A DNA stretch of 32,258 nucleotides from Methanobacteriota archaeon (GTDB taxonomy: Archaea > Methanobacteriota > Methanobacteria > Methanobacteriales > Methanobacteriaceae), in contig JAEZKE010000112.1 of the NCBI GenBank assembly GCA_023436175.1, forward strand, positions 1-32,258. The letters are read 5' to 3'. The number at the start of each line of letters is the position of its first letter. Position 1 is the stretch's first letter. Under the pieces are notes generated by a model. It saw only the letters and a program-made list of their open reading frames with translations. It did not search any database and was not told where the DNA came from. This document shows, piece by piece, positions 1-7,724 of this stretch. Both the position numbers and the translations under genes were made by a program.

Positions 1-1
1 A

Positions 2-1090
2 ATTATTGTCCATGATATGGATGATAAAATTACTTTTTGGAATCATGGAGCTGAAGAAAGATATGGCTGGCATGAAGAAGAGGTTTTAGGTAAAGTTACT
101 CATGATTTACTGAAGACTGAATTTCCAGATTCACTAAAAGAAACCTGTGAACAATTTCTTTGTAAAGGATATTGGGAAGGTGAATTAATTCATACAAAAA
201 GGGATGGTGAAAAGATAACAGTTTCTAGTAGGTGGGCACTACAGAAAGATGAAAATAATATCCCAATTGGCTTTATGGAAATTAATAGTGATATTACCGA
301 GCGTAAAAAAGCTGAAGAATCACTGAAAGAAGCACACAGTAAATTGGAACAAAAAGTTCAGGAGAGAACAGCTAAATTAAATATTCTTGTGGAGGAACTA
401 AAACGTTCCAATGAGGAGCTTAAACAGTTTGCTTATGTTACCTCACATGACCTTCAGGAGCCACTCAGGACTATAGCAAGTTTTACACAGCTTTTAAAAC
501 GGCGTTATGGAAATAAGTTAGATAAAGATGCTGATGAATTTATAAATTATATTGTAGATGGCGCAAATCGAATGCAGATAATGATTAGGGCACTGTTAGA
601 TTATTCACGTGTTAATACAAGAAGTAGTGAATTTAAACCCTCTGATTTTGAAGGAATTTTAGATCAAACTTTAAGTAGTTTGAAAATAGCTATTGATGAA
701 AGTAAGGCCATAATAACAATAGATCCGCTTCCTACATTAAGAGTAGACGATAAACAAATGATTCAGCTTTTTCAGAATCTTATAAGTAATGCAATCAAGT
801 TTCGTAAGACAAATGAAAGCATAAAAATTCATATTTCATGTGAAAAAGTAAGTACTAATTATATCTTTTCAGTATCTGATAATGGAATAGGGATAGAAAC
901 ACAATTTAAGGATCGTATATTTGAAGTATTTCAGAGGTTACATACCAGGGATGAATATTCTGGAACTGGAATTGGACTTGCTGTTTGTAAAAAAATTGTT
1001 GAACGCCATGGCGGCCAAATTTGGGTTGAATCAAGGTTAGGGGAAGGATCAATTTTTTATTTTACAATTAGATGTAATATAAATGGTTAA
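2..1090 (+). CDS. PAS sensor histidine kinase, 3' part
   Basis: This is the C-terminal part of a soluble-looking sensor kinase. The frame stays open to base 2, so the true start lies outside the window. A PAS domain fills about the first 95 residues and ends in the usual DITERKKAEE linker. A short coiled coil follows, then a HisKA dimerisation/phosphoacceptor domain with the H-box SHDLQEPLR, then a HATPase domain with the N-box QNLISNAIKF, the G1 box DNGIGI and the G2 box GTGIGLAVCKKIVERHGG. All catalytic boxes look intact. Such kinases phosphorylate a receiver protein after sensing a signal through PAS. No partner gene is visible on the 3' side; any partner lies upstream of the window or elsewhere. 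The family call is firm and the signal is unknown. Confidence 0.93.
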   Translation: MIVHDMDDKITFWNHGAEERYGWHEEEVLGKVTHDLLKTEFPDSLKETCEQFLCKGYWEGELIHTKRDGEKITVSSRWALQKDENNIPIGFMEINSDITERKKAEESLKEAHSKLEQKVQERTAKLNILVEELKRSNEELKQFAYVTSHDLQEPLRTIASFTQLLKRRYGNKLDKDADEFINYIVDGANRMQIMIRALLDYSRVNTRSSEFKPSDFEGILDQTLSSLKIAIDESKAIITIDPLPTLRVDDKQMIQLFQNLISNAIKFRKTNESIKIHISCEKVSTNYIFSVSDNGIGIETQFKDRIFEVFQRLHTRDEYSGTGIGLAVCKKIVERHGGQIWVESRLGEGSIFYFTIRCNING

Positions 1091-1198
1091 TTTACATAAT
1101 TTAACCTAATCTTAAATAAGATAATCCTGCATAACCCCATACAATAACTGAACCAAAATAGAACGTATTTATAATAATTACAGCATAACCTGCTAAAA

Positions 1199-1324
1199 TT
1201 GTGTATCCGTCACCTCAAGGGCACCTACGGCCAGGAAAAGACACAAAGAGCAGGTAATGCATCGGTTAATGGAATGGGCAACGGTGTCATAAACAATATT
1301 GCACTGAAAATCATAAGGTGTTAA
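1199..1324 (+). pseudogene. Probable transposase C-terminal remnant
   Basis: A 42-codon open stretch ends in TAA at 1322 and is clearly less AT-rich than its surroundings. The translation contains RHLKGTYGQEKTQ followed by NGMGNGVINNIALKII. An asparagine-containing segment ending in INNIALK is reminiscent of the last helix of DDE transposases (compare NLALNLLK-type endings), so I read this as the tail of a decayed insertion sequence. There is no start codon with a ribosome site, and the bases upstream do not continue a credible protein. The IS family cannot be assigned by eye. It could instead be a fragment of another gene. Confidence 0.4.
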
Positions 1325-1529
1325 TTTTGCGCATAACTGATTTTTTAGTTATTATTAAAATACGCGGCTTTATATATTTCTCTAAATGAGTTAACAGACT
1401 AAAAGTAGCACCTAATACTTTGATTAAATTCTTTTTTGACATTTTATAATTCATTAGACGATTTGAAACTGAATACTGTTTATCTGATACTGGTACTTAT
1501 TATAAATTTATACCCCTGCCTGGAATTGA

Positions 1530-1591
1530 TATGGGTATAAAAATGGCACTGATATCATATGCCAGTTATTAAACTGCCATTTTTACCCATA
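1530..1591. repeat. Inverted repeat / large hairpin
   Basis: The arms at 1530-1548 and 1575-1591 are complementary over 17 bases, with one 2-base bulge in the left arm (TATGGGTA..AAAATGGCA against TGCCATTTTTACCCATA). The loop of 26 bases contains GATATC. It lies downstream of the transposase remnant and upstream of no close gene. It may be a terminus of a decayed mobile element or a structured RNA; there is no T-run that would make it a plain terminator. Confidence 0.55.
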
Positions 1592-1960
1592 AGTTCTATA
1601 AAATCTTTAAGGGTTACTTCCTGTTAATTTTTTAGGAATATCATATATTATATTGAGTAGCACCCACAATAATTTAGTTTTTCAGGATCTTTTAAAACCA
1701 TGTAATTATCATTTTTCATATCTATTTATAATAAACATTGCATTGAATATGTAATTTATTGATTGGATGCCGCATGTTTTTTAGAACTTTATTTTTATAA
1801 GTTATTTTTAAGCCCGGAACATTAAAACGTTTTTAATAATTAATTTTTGATTTAAACTGTATTTTGCTTAAGTTAGCAGTAACACGATATACATTCAATT
1901 AGATACTTTTAATACAAATAATTATAAAATTATTACTTGTAACAAACAAGAGGTGATAAT

Positions 1961-2242
1961 GTGAAAGAGGAAATGATGATGGGAAAAATGAAAGAAATGA
2001 TGATGATAGAAAAAATGATGAAAAAAAAGATGATGACTAAAGAAATAATGGAACAACTTTCTGAACAGGATAAAAGGAAGCTTTTAGCCATGAAATTAGA
2101 CCTTAAAGTATCTATGATAGAGCAGAAACTTGAGATGATGGAACGTAAAAAGAGACTAATGGCTTCTAAATTTGATATGAAAAATTCTATGATAGAAAAG
2201 AAACTTGAAATAATGAAAGCAGTTAAAGATATGCTTAAATAA
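1961..2242 (+). CDS. Methionine- and lysine-rich small protein
   Basis: A 93-residue protein of unknown function. The start is GTG at 1961: AGGTGA at 1951-1956 is well placed, and the ATG two bases earlier runs straight into a stop. About a quarter of the residues are Met and most of the rest are Lys, Glu and Leu. The first 30 residues contain two MMM runs and three MM pairs. The second half holds an internal duplication: KLDLKVSMIEQKLEMM near 46 matches KFDMKNSMIEKKLEIM near 70. No membrane segment, Cys or His is evident; a long helix or coiled coil is likely. Met-rich proteins can bind copper or buffer oxidants, but nothing here proves that. A strong hairpin follows the stop codon, which supports a single-gene transcript. 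Confidence 0.7.
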   Translation: MKEEMMMGKMKEMMMIEKMMKKKMMTKEIMEQLSEQDKRKLLAMKLDLKVSMIEQKLEMMERKKRLMASKFDMKNSMIEKKLEIMKAVKDMLK

Positions 2243-2265
2243 AAATGAATTTGAACTTATATTGG

Positions 2266-2295
2266 GCTAGTAAAAGTTTTAAAGCTTTTACTAGC
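2266..2295 (+). terminator. Hairpin after the Met-rich gene
   Basis: A perfect 11-base stem (GCTAGTAAAAG at 2266-2276 with CTTTTACTAGC at 2285-2295) and an 8-base loop lie 23 bases after the stop codon of the Met-rich gene. T-rich DNA follows. It probably marks the transcript end. Confidence 0.6.
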
Positions 2296-2555
2296 TTTCA
2301 ATTACCTATTTTTAGAAAATTGGATTATCGGAATATGTTTTCAACTTTTTATTTCACTATCCAATTAGTTACCTAAGAAGTACATACAATTTCTGTAAAT
2401 AACAATTATTTAACTTCTATTTAATGTTTTGATATAAGTAGTAGGTTGTATCAATATTTTTCAATGCATACATTAATAATATCTTTATTTGTCTCCTTAT
2501 AGGGCTCTTTACTATTTTAATAATTTTTAATTCAAAATAAGTTAAAAATGAGGGA

Positions 2556-2807
2556 TTAAAATTGATTCATATTTATGCTGTTTTGGATGTTATAGATATA
2601 CCATGGAGCTGTTAAAAATTGTAATTTTTGTAGTGCAGGACTTAAATGAATACGAATATATCGATCTATCCCTACTATCTTTTCTTTTGCTTCAGTTATT
2701 CTCTGCAGGATTTCCACTATTTCTGCAGGTTCTAAATAATCCCATGTAGATTTATCGTGGCTGATTTTAGTTATAATATTCCACCAATTAACAGAGTTTT
2801 TTTTCAT
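2556..2807 (-). CDS. Small hypothetical protein
   Basis: An 83-residue protein that I do not recognise. I chose the ATG at 2807 because GAGGTTGAT precedes it at normal spacing; a longer frame to 2891 would add 28 hydrophobic residues with no ribosome site, and that part is probably promoter DNA. The protein begins MKKNSVNWWNII and continues with a mostly helical, charged middle (PAEIVEILQRITEAKEKI) and an aromatic tail. There is no signal peptide and no Cys motif. It stands alone between two AT-rich gaps. Confidence 0.6.
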   Translation of the reverse strand: MKKNSVNWWNIITKISHDKSTWDYLEPAEIVEILQRITEAKEKIVGIDRYIRIHLSPALQKLQFLTAPWYIYNIQNSINMNQF

Positions 2808-3256
2808 ACTATCAACCTCAATTTTGATAAAAACAATAAGAATAAGATCCTCATTAAAGACAACTATAACATATTTATAATAACTAAACATATCCCGGTT
2901 GCAATAAATTATGGGATGTAATTATTACTATTGGACATGATGTTTTATATTTTTTCCGATTGATACTGTACCTGTGAAGTTACTCAAATTTAAAAAGCAT
3001 TAAATTTTTGTTAAAATAATTTCTTTAAATCACAGATAACATCGCTAAATTTTTGGAATAATTTAGTTTAAATTTAAATATAATTGCTAAAAATTAATAT
3101 TAAACTTTTAAAATAGTACTTTATTTTGCATTACTCATTTCTATTATGAATATAATGAAATAGAATGTAGTAGCGTAATCAATGAAGATTTTATGAGAAT
3201 AAGAAATATATTATCAAACTAATTTACACTGTATAACTTATAGTATTTTGTAAAAA
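2808..3256. other. AT-rich gap, no gene seen
   Basis: About 450 bases between two minus-strand small genes. It should contain the promoter of the 2556-2807 gene. Nothing else with a start codon, a ribosome site and a reasonable length was found on either strand. Confidence 0.5.
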
Positions 3257-3610
3257 TTAGATAGGTGCTATTAAATCATCATTAATTAAGCTGTTAAAAT
3301 TGTTTATTTTATAATAATATTCACTGAAATCCATTATGTACCTGTTGATAAATTCTTCTAATTCCTTTTTATTTTCAGGAACTTTCCTGCTTGGAAATAT
3401 TATAATCATTTCAATAATAGTTTCCTTTTTATGTTCAATGTTAAATTCACCTTTACAGTCGTACTCTAAGTACATTTCATATTCATTTAGTTTTTCGTAT
3501 ATATATTCAAAGTACTCTTCATCTAATTCGTTATCTATAAAACTGAATTTAATTGGAGTAATTAAGTTACTACCACTGTCCAATATTTTAAATTCTTCAA
3601 ACTCCAGCAT
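3257..3610 (-). CDS. Small acidic hypothetical protein (paralogue A)
   Basis: A 117-residue acidic protein, start ATG at 3610 with GGAG seven bases upstream. I do not know the family. It aligns by eye with the 107-residue protein at 5731-6054 over about 85 residues: FIDNELDEEYFEYIYEKLNEY here against FIDDKLSEGNMEDLGKKLLEY there, then a variable CKGEFNIEHKKETI stretch, then a hydrophobic strand (IIEMIIIFPSRK against INIIVHYPLKK), and a C-terminal helix with F..YY or FLEFY. The predicted layout is helix, strands, helix. It is cytoplasmic, with no signal or membrane segment. Duplicated small genes in a poorly coding region suggest an accessory function. Confidence 0.7.
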   Translation of the reverse strand: MLEFEEFKILDSGSNLITPIKFSFIDNELDEEYFEYIYEKLNEYEMYLEYDCKGEFNIEHKKETIIEMIIIFPSRKVPENKKELEEFINRYIMDFSEYYYKINNFNSLINDDLIAPI

Positions 3611-4510
3611 ATTATTTCTCCATAAAATATAAACTTATAATATTAACTCAATTATTTTAAAAATTAAGAACCAAAATTATTGATCCTAAAAATCGTGAGC
3701 ATGACTTACAAAAATTTTTTAAAATTCATTTTACTCTTTATAAATTTTTTATATATATTAATTTGTATCTACTTTTCAGGTATCCAATTTAATGACTTTT
3801 AGATAAGAGTATAACAACTTTATTTATTGTTAGAACATTGTAAATATTTTTTTAAGGCTAATAATTAACTGATGAGATATTTAAAGTGTAATGGTGGTTT
3901 TGAATTTATATAGGGTGTTATTATTGAAAATTCAACATATTTTATTTTTTTTAACTAAAATCATATTAATAAAATTAAGTAAAATCTAAAAAAGAGAAAA
4001 TTTGAAATCCTCGATACATCTGTAATGAATTATGAATGTGGCTCATGGAATTAACTGTAAAAAAATACAATTTAGGATCCATTATTTTAATAAAAGTTTA
4101 CAAAAGCAGGAGTTGCATGTAGCTTCAATCTATTTAAATTATAGAATTAATTTTTCAACTTCTTAAAATTAAAATAAACATTACAGCGAAAAAATATTGT
4201 AGACCCTACTGATTTTCACCCATCTATTAAATTGTAAAACCAGAACCAGTTAAATGTTGAGATTACTTACCGCAGTAGAAAGTATATTATTATTTTCCCA
4301 AAGTTGAAAATTTACCGTTTTTCTCATTTTAAGAAGGGTATTTGACTAATCCAGATAAATCTTTACTTATATTCTTTAATTAAACGATAAATTGTTTGAT
4401 TATGGAAAATCGATATTTATATGAGTATACTGATTATTATTAACCGGTTTAACCAATTAAACAATTAAAAAAAACACAAGCTTATTAATTTAGAGAGATA
4501 TATCATAATC
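3611..4510. other. Long AT-rich gap, no gene seen
   Basis: Some 900 bases with no credible coding region on either strand. Short frames exist (for example ATG at 4024, nine codons) but lack ribosome sites. Long A and T tracts are frequent. The left edge carries the promoter of the 3257-3610 gene and the right edge that of the 4511 gene. A non-coding RNA cannot be excluded. Confidence 0.5.
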
Positions 4511-4735
4511 ATGAATCATGAAGATAGTGAAGTAAAGGAAAATATTAAGCTGCTACGCGAAAAATTCAAAAGTATTGCGGATATAACGGTTAGTTACGAT
4601 AGATATGATATTGTAATATATAATTATGATGAAATCGAAGAGTTATCAAAATTTATTGAAGAAAAAACCACTATTAAATCATGGACAGTTTTAAAAACTA
4701 AAGTAAATCCAAACACTGAGTTTGATTGGCTCTGA
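4511..4735 (+). CDS. Small hypothetical protein
   Basis: A 74-residue protein of unknown function. The start is ATG at 4511; the only upstream purine-rich match is GAGAGAT, somewhat far away, so the leader may be short or the signal weak. The composition is balanced and looks coding: an N-terminal charged helix (KENIKLLREKFKSIA), then two probable strands (DITVSYDRYDIVIYNY), then a helix ending in FIEEKTTIKSW. There are no Cys residues and no membrane segment. The alpha-beta layout is that of a small folded domain, but no family is recognised. Confidence 0.6.
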   Translation: MNHEDSEVKENIKLLREKFKSIADITVSYDRYDIVIYNYDEIEELSKFIEEKTTIKSWTVLKTKVNPNTEFDWL

Positions 4736-4921
4736 TTTGATAAGAATTTTGATAGGAATCACTTTGAGATATTTTTATAAATTAAGGAAACCACTTGCGT
4801 ATATACGATTATTTTTGTAACTTTCCATTATTTACAGCTTATTTACATTTAGTTAAACTAAGTTACAGTTCTTATCATAGCTTTGAGGATAATATTATAA
4901 TTAAAAAAAGATTTGATTTTA

Positions 4922-4993
4922 AGCCTGTGAAGGGACTCGAACCCCTATCTGTTACTTACGAGGCAACTGCTCTGGCCTTTGAGCTACACAGGC
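4922..4993 (-). tRNA. tRNA-Thr (CGU anticodon)
   Basis: Read on the minus strand, this folds into a complete cloverleaf. The acceptor stem GCCTGTG pairs perfectly with CACAGGC, the D stem is GCTC/GAGC, and the anticodon stem GTTGC/GTAAC has one G-U pair. The loop CTCGTAA has anticodon CGT, the variable loop has four bases, and the T arm carries TTCGAGT. The next base, U at 4922, is the discriminator, which fits threonine in methanogens. CCA is not encoded. The anticodon reads ACG codons. Confidence 0.95.
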
Positions 4994-5238
4994 TAATATA
5001 AATTTTATTAGAAAAAGTGCTATGAACTAATTAAGGTGATTGCAATCAGTTCAGAGCAGTACTTTGAAAAGCTGTAAACTTCTCAATTTTGAAGACACAT
5101 TTTAAAATATCTTCAGTGTAACGTTGTTATAACATGTATATAACTTTTATTGTTGATAAAACCTTAAAAACGTTTAGAAATGATAATATGTCTTCAATTA
5201 ATTAGAATAACGAATAATTAAAATAGTATGTTTTTTCT

Positions 5239-5580
5239 TTATTTTCGAACTTCTCCTTTAAGCATTTTTATAATTTTTAGCTGGCGTTTCCCATTTATTC
5301 CTATATCTTTCAATTCTTTTATGATATTTTTTATTGTATTGTCAGAATTTAATTCTAATTTAAGATTTTCTAGAGAAGTATCTGCCTTTGAATCTTCTAC
5401 AAATTTCTTAAATTCTTTCAGCTCTTTTTTATCAAATTCTTTCAGCTGTTCCTTTTGAAAATCTTCTAATTTTATATCATTAAAGTATTGATGTTCCAAT
5501 TCCTTAAATGAATATAATTTAAGTTTATCAAGCTCTTTTAATGGATCTTCTTCTTTATTTTCAGAATATTTATTTTTCAT
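5239..5580 (-). CDS. Highly charged hypothetical protein
   Basis: A 113-residue Lys/Glu-rich protein, start ATG at 5580 with a modest GTGGT signal just upstream. Residues 10-65 look like continuous amphipathic helix (KEQLKEFDKKELKEFKKF). The last 35 residues (NTIKNIIKELKDIGINGKRQLKIIKML) could form a small helix-turn-helix-like unit, but this is only a composition-based guess. No Cys, no membrane segment. The family is unknown. It lies in the same poorly coding, AT-rich zone as the neighbouring small genes and has no operon partner. Confidence 0.6.
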   Translation of the reverse strand: MKNKYSENKEEDPLKELDKLKLYSFKELEHQYFNDIKLEDFQKEQLKEFDKKELKEFKKFVEDSKADTSLENLKLELNSDNTIKNIIKELKDIGINGKRQLKIIKMLKGEVRK

Positions 5581-5730
5581 ACTACCACTAGTTCTTTGAG
5601 TTAATTTTATAGCTTTTAAATGGTAATATACACAAATCAGTTAATGAATTGGATATATATTCTGTTAATTTAATTTTTATAGTTTATTTAGTTTATCCTT
5701 TTAAAGCATACTGAAATTGCCAAAAATAAC

Positions 5731-6054
5731 CTAATAAGTAACTTTACTTTTATAAAATTCTAAAAAATCATCAGCAAAGTCATTCATTACTTTAATATCT
5801 CTCTGCTCTTCAAATGGCCATTTTTTAAGGGGATAATGCACAATTATGTTAATTATTTTGTCATTTGTATCTATTTTGTATTCATAAGCGCCCCCATCTT
5901 TAAAGTGCGTTATATGAGATTCATATTCTAATAGTTTTTTTCCCAGATCCTCCATGTTTCCTTCAGATAACTTATCATCTATAAATTTTAATTTAAAACT
6001 AACAAACCCTTTTCGAGGTTGGCCTATTCTTTCCTGGCTTATTATTTTTATCAT
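5731..6054 (-). CDS. Small hypothetical protein (paralogue B)
   Basis: A 107-residue protein, start ATG at 6054 with GGTGAT four bases upstream. It resembles the protein at 3257-3610 along most of its length; shared features are a FIDD/N-x-L motif near residue 25, a helix ending LLEYE, a hydrophobic strand followed by YP-basic, and an aromatic C-terminal helix. It is less acidic than its relative and has an extra N-terminal basic segment (SQERIGQPRKG). The function is unknown; it is probably cytoplasmic. The two copies sit 2.1 kb apart, both on the minus strand, with the tRNA-Thr and other small genes between them. Confidence 0.7.
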   Translation of the reverse strand: MIKIISQERIGQPRKGFVSFKLKFIDDKLSEGNMEDLGKKLLEYESHITHFKDGGAYEYKIDTNDKIINIIVHYPLKKWPFEEQRDIKVMNDFADDFLEFYKSKVTY

Positions 6055-6248
6055 AATATCACCAATCCTGCGATGTAATAAATATTAACTAAGAGAATCA
6101 GTACGCTAATTCTGATAATGAATCTGAATATATTAAATCTAAATGTTTATTTTCGTGGTTTAATGCTGTTATACGTAGTGTATAGATAATTGTTTAATTT
6201 TTTTACTTTTTCATACGCTAAAATAGAACATTTGAGTGCCCGAAAATT

Positions 6249-6377
6249 TTATTTTTTCATCTTCCCTTTTAATTCGGCTGCTTTACCTTTACTTTTTCCT
6301 TTTTCTTCTGCAGTTTTACCCTTCATTTTTCCTTTTAACTCTTTAGCTTTACCTTTAATATCACCAGTATCAACCAT
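6249..6377 (-). CDS. CsbD-like stress peptide, 42 residues
   Basis: A very short gene with a clear signature. The translation starts MVDTGDIKGKAKELKGKMKG and contains two similar units (KGKAKELKGKMKGK and SKGKAAELKGKMKK) rich in Lys, Gly, Ala and Glu. This is the pattern of the CsbD family, small hydrophilic helical proteins induced by general stress in bacteria and also found in methanogens. The start is ATG at 6377, with GGTGAT three bases upstream. A TATA-like AAATATATGT on the minus strand near 6411-6420 is placed for a very short leader. A 15-base direct repeat spans the ribosome site and codons 3-7. Family confidence is moderate because the protein is so short. Confidence 0.65.
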   Translation of the reverse strand: MVDTGDIKGKAKELKGKMKGKTAEEKGKSKGKAAELKGKMKK

Positions 6378-6391
6378 AATATCACCAGTAT
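6356..6391. repeat. 15-bp direct repeat over the CsbD-like start
   Basis: TAATATCACCAGTAT occurs at 6356-6370 and again at 6377-6391, exactly 21 bases apart. One copy is the ribosome site and leader of the CsbD-like gene, the other encodes its third to seventh residues. It looks like a 21-bp tandem duplication. Confidence 0.75.
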
Positions 6392-6641
6392 TGTTTTTGA
6401 TTATAATAATACATATATTTTATTTTTTATTAAATAATTACTCGATTGCAGTATTTCATGAATTAATATTTAAACAATTAAAAATAGTTTAATAGAAACG
6501 ATAGCTGTTATTTAACTAAAATGGATGAGAAAAATTAAAAAAAATTTAACTTTTTCTACATTATCTTAATGATACTGTTATTATTTACAGAATTAATTTA
6601 AAACAATAAATTGGGGTGATTTAGTTGGACTTTACCTTTAT

Positions 6642-7235
6642 TTAAATATTTTCTGCCTCTAATGTGTCCTCACTTGAGAAATTTACATGTGGCACGGCTT
6701 TTTCGGCATCATTAATTTCAAAGTATCTTTCTTCTTCAAATCCAAAGAAGTTAGCGATTATATTGCTTGGAAACATCTCACATTTATTATTGTATCTCCA
6801 TACCACGTCATTGTATAACTGGCGGTAGTAGGCAATCTGATTTTCGGTTTCAGACAGCTGTTTCATTAAATCTTCAAAACTTTCATCAGCCCTTAATTCA
6901 GGATAAGCTTCTGCAACTGCAAATAGGCTCTTTAAGGTATTGGTTAAGTGGCTATTTGCTTTTTCATTCTCTTTAACAGTCTCTGCATTTGATAACCCTG
7001 TTCGTGCTTCAGTAACTCCTTTAAGCGTAGTTTTTTCATGTTTAGCATAACCTTTCACGGTTTCGACCAGGTTAGATACTAAATCTGCTCTTCTTTCTAA
7101 TTGAACATTGATTTGTGACCATGCATTATCTGCACCGTTTCTAAGTTTAACTAAGCTGTTATACATAATTACAACAGCTCCAGCTAATCCTCCAATAATT
7201 AAAATGATAATCAGGAAGCCTACTTGATTCCACAT
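6642..7235 (-). CDS. lemA: LemA family membrane protein
   Basis: A 197-residue protein with the LemA fold. Residues 5-27 form one N-terminal membrane helix (WNQVGFLIIILIIGGLAGAVV). It is followed by the family motif YNSLVKLRNGADNAWSQINVQLERRADLVSNLVETVKGYAKHE in pieces: the A-W-x-Q-I-x-V-x-L-x-R-R-x-D-L stretch and NLVETVKGY are diagnostic. A long helical bundle follows, with YPELRADESF and ending NIIANFFGF. The length is normal. LemA proteins are membrane-anchored helical proteins of uncertain function, often beside a TPM-domain or M48 protease gene; no such partner is present here. The start at 7235 has GGTGAT six bases upstream. A TATA box and an inverted repeat in front suggest its own regulated promoter. 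Confidence 0.93.
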   Translation of the reverse strand: MWNQVGFLIIILIIGGLAGAVVIMYNSLVKLRNGADNAWSQINVQLERRADLVSNLVETVKGYAKHEKTTLKGVTEARTGLSNAETVKENEKANSHLTNTLKSLFAVAEAYPELRADESFEDLMKQLSETENQIAYYRQLYNDVVWRYNNKCEMFPSNIIANFFGFEEERYFEINDAEKAVPHVNFSSEDTLEAENI

Positions 7236-7258
7236 CTCAAATCACCGTTTAACATAAT

Positions 7259-7305
7259 AATAGTTTATTAATTACAAACTATTTTCTTGTGATTAGATAT
7301 ATAAG
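7259..7305 (-). promoter_or_regulatory. lemA promoter with operator-like inverted repeat
   Basis: On the minus strand, a BRE/TATA-like GAAAAAGCTTATATATC lies at 7296-7305 and just upstream. About 20-25 bases downstream, where the transcript should begin, is an 8-base inverted repeat: AATAGTTT at 7259-7266 and AAACTATT at 7276-7283, with 9 bases between. A repeat over the start point is a common repressor-site layout. This is inferred from position only. Confidence 0.4.
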
Positions 7306-7724
7306 CTTTTTCAAATTATCAATTGGACTGCATCTGAATTTTTAAGGTATAATAAGCTCGTGACAAATTTTAAAAAGTGAAAATGGTAAAAATAGCGTTT
7401 ATTGAACATTAAAAATATTAATTATCCTGAAAACTGGCATGATTGGGGGTAACATTGTTTTTTGAAAATGTTTTTGTGAAATAATTAATGTTATCTGGAA
7501 TATTTTGATTTAAAAATATTATTCCCAAAATAATAAATGTCATGCATGTGTTGAAATAATTAAAAATTGTTCTGATTTCATTTAGTCCCCTTAAATGAGT
7601 TAGGTTAATTGTCAGTCTATAAACCTGAATTATATATTTTATTAAAAATTATTCAGTAAGGTAGCAACATATAAATACAAAAATTGAGTTATTAACATAT
7701 AAAGTTAATCGAAAAGGTGTTACA
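7306..7724. other. Gap before the radical SAM gene, with its promoter
   Basis: Some 420 bases without a gene. Near its right end ACATATAAATA at 7667-7677 is a good archaeal TATA box, placed so that transcription would begin about 25 bases before the ATG at 7725. The rest is AT-rich with only frames of fewer than ten codons. Confidence 0.45.

Larger units (their letters stand above)
1091..1960. other. Long non-coding gap with decayed DNA
   Basis: About 870 bases hold no convincing intact gene. The stretch is very AT-rich except for a patch near 1200-1320, which reads as a short open frame resembling a transposase tail (listed separately), and a hairpin at 1530-1591 (listed separately). The last 100 bases lead into the methionine-rich small gene at 1961. 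I see no tRNA or known RNA here. Confidence 0.5.

Noticed and set aside
2808..2891. Hydrophobic N-terminal extension of the small protein at 2556-2807
   Set aside because: No ribosome site at 2891, whereas GAGGTTGAT fits the ATG at 2807.
3873..3900. CTGATGAG as a possible C/D-box RNA start
   Set aside because: No matching CTGA D box at a suitable distance and no flanking stem.
4795..5001. 68-codon plus-strand frame
   Set aside because: It crosses the antisense strand of the complete tRNA-Thr gene; no ribosome site.
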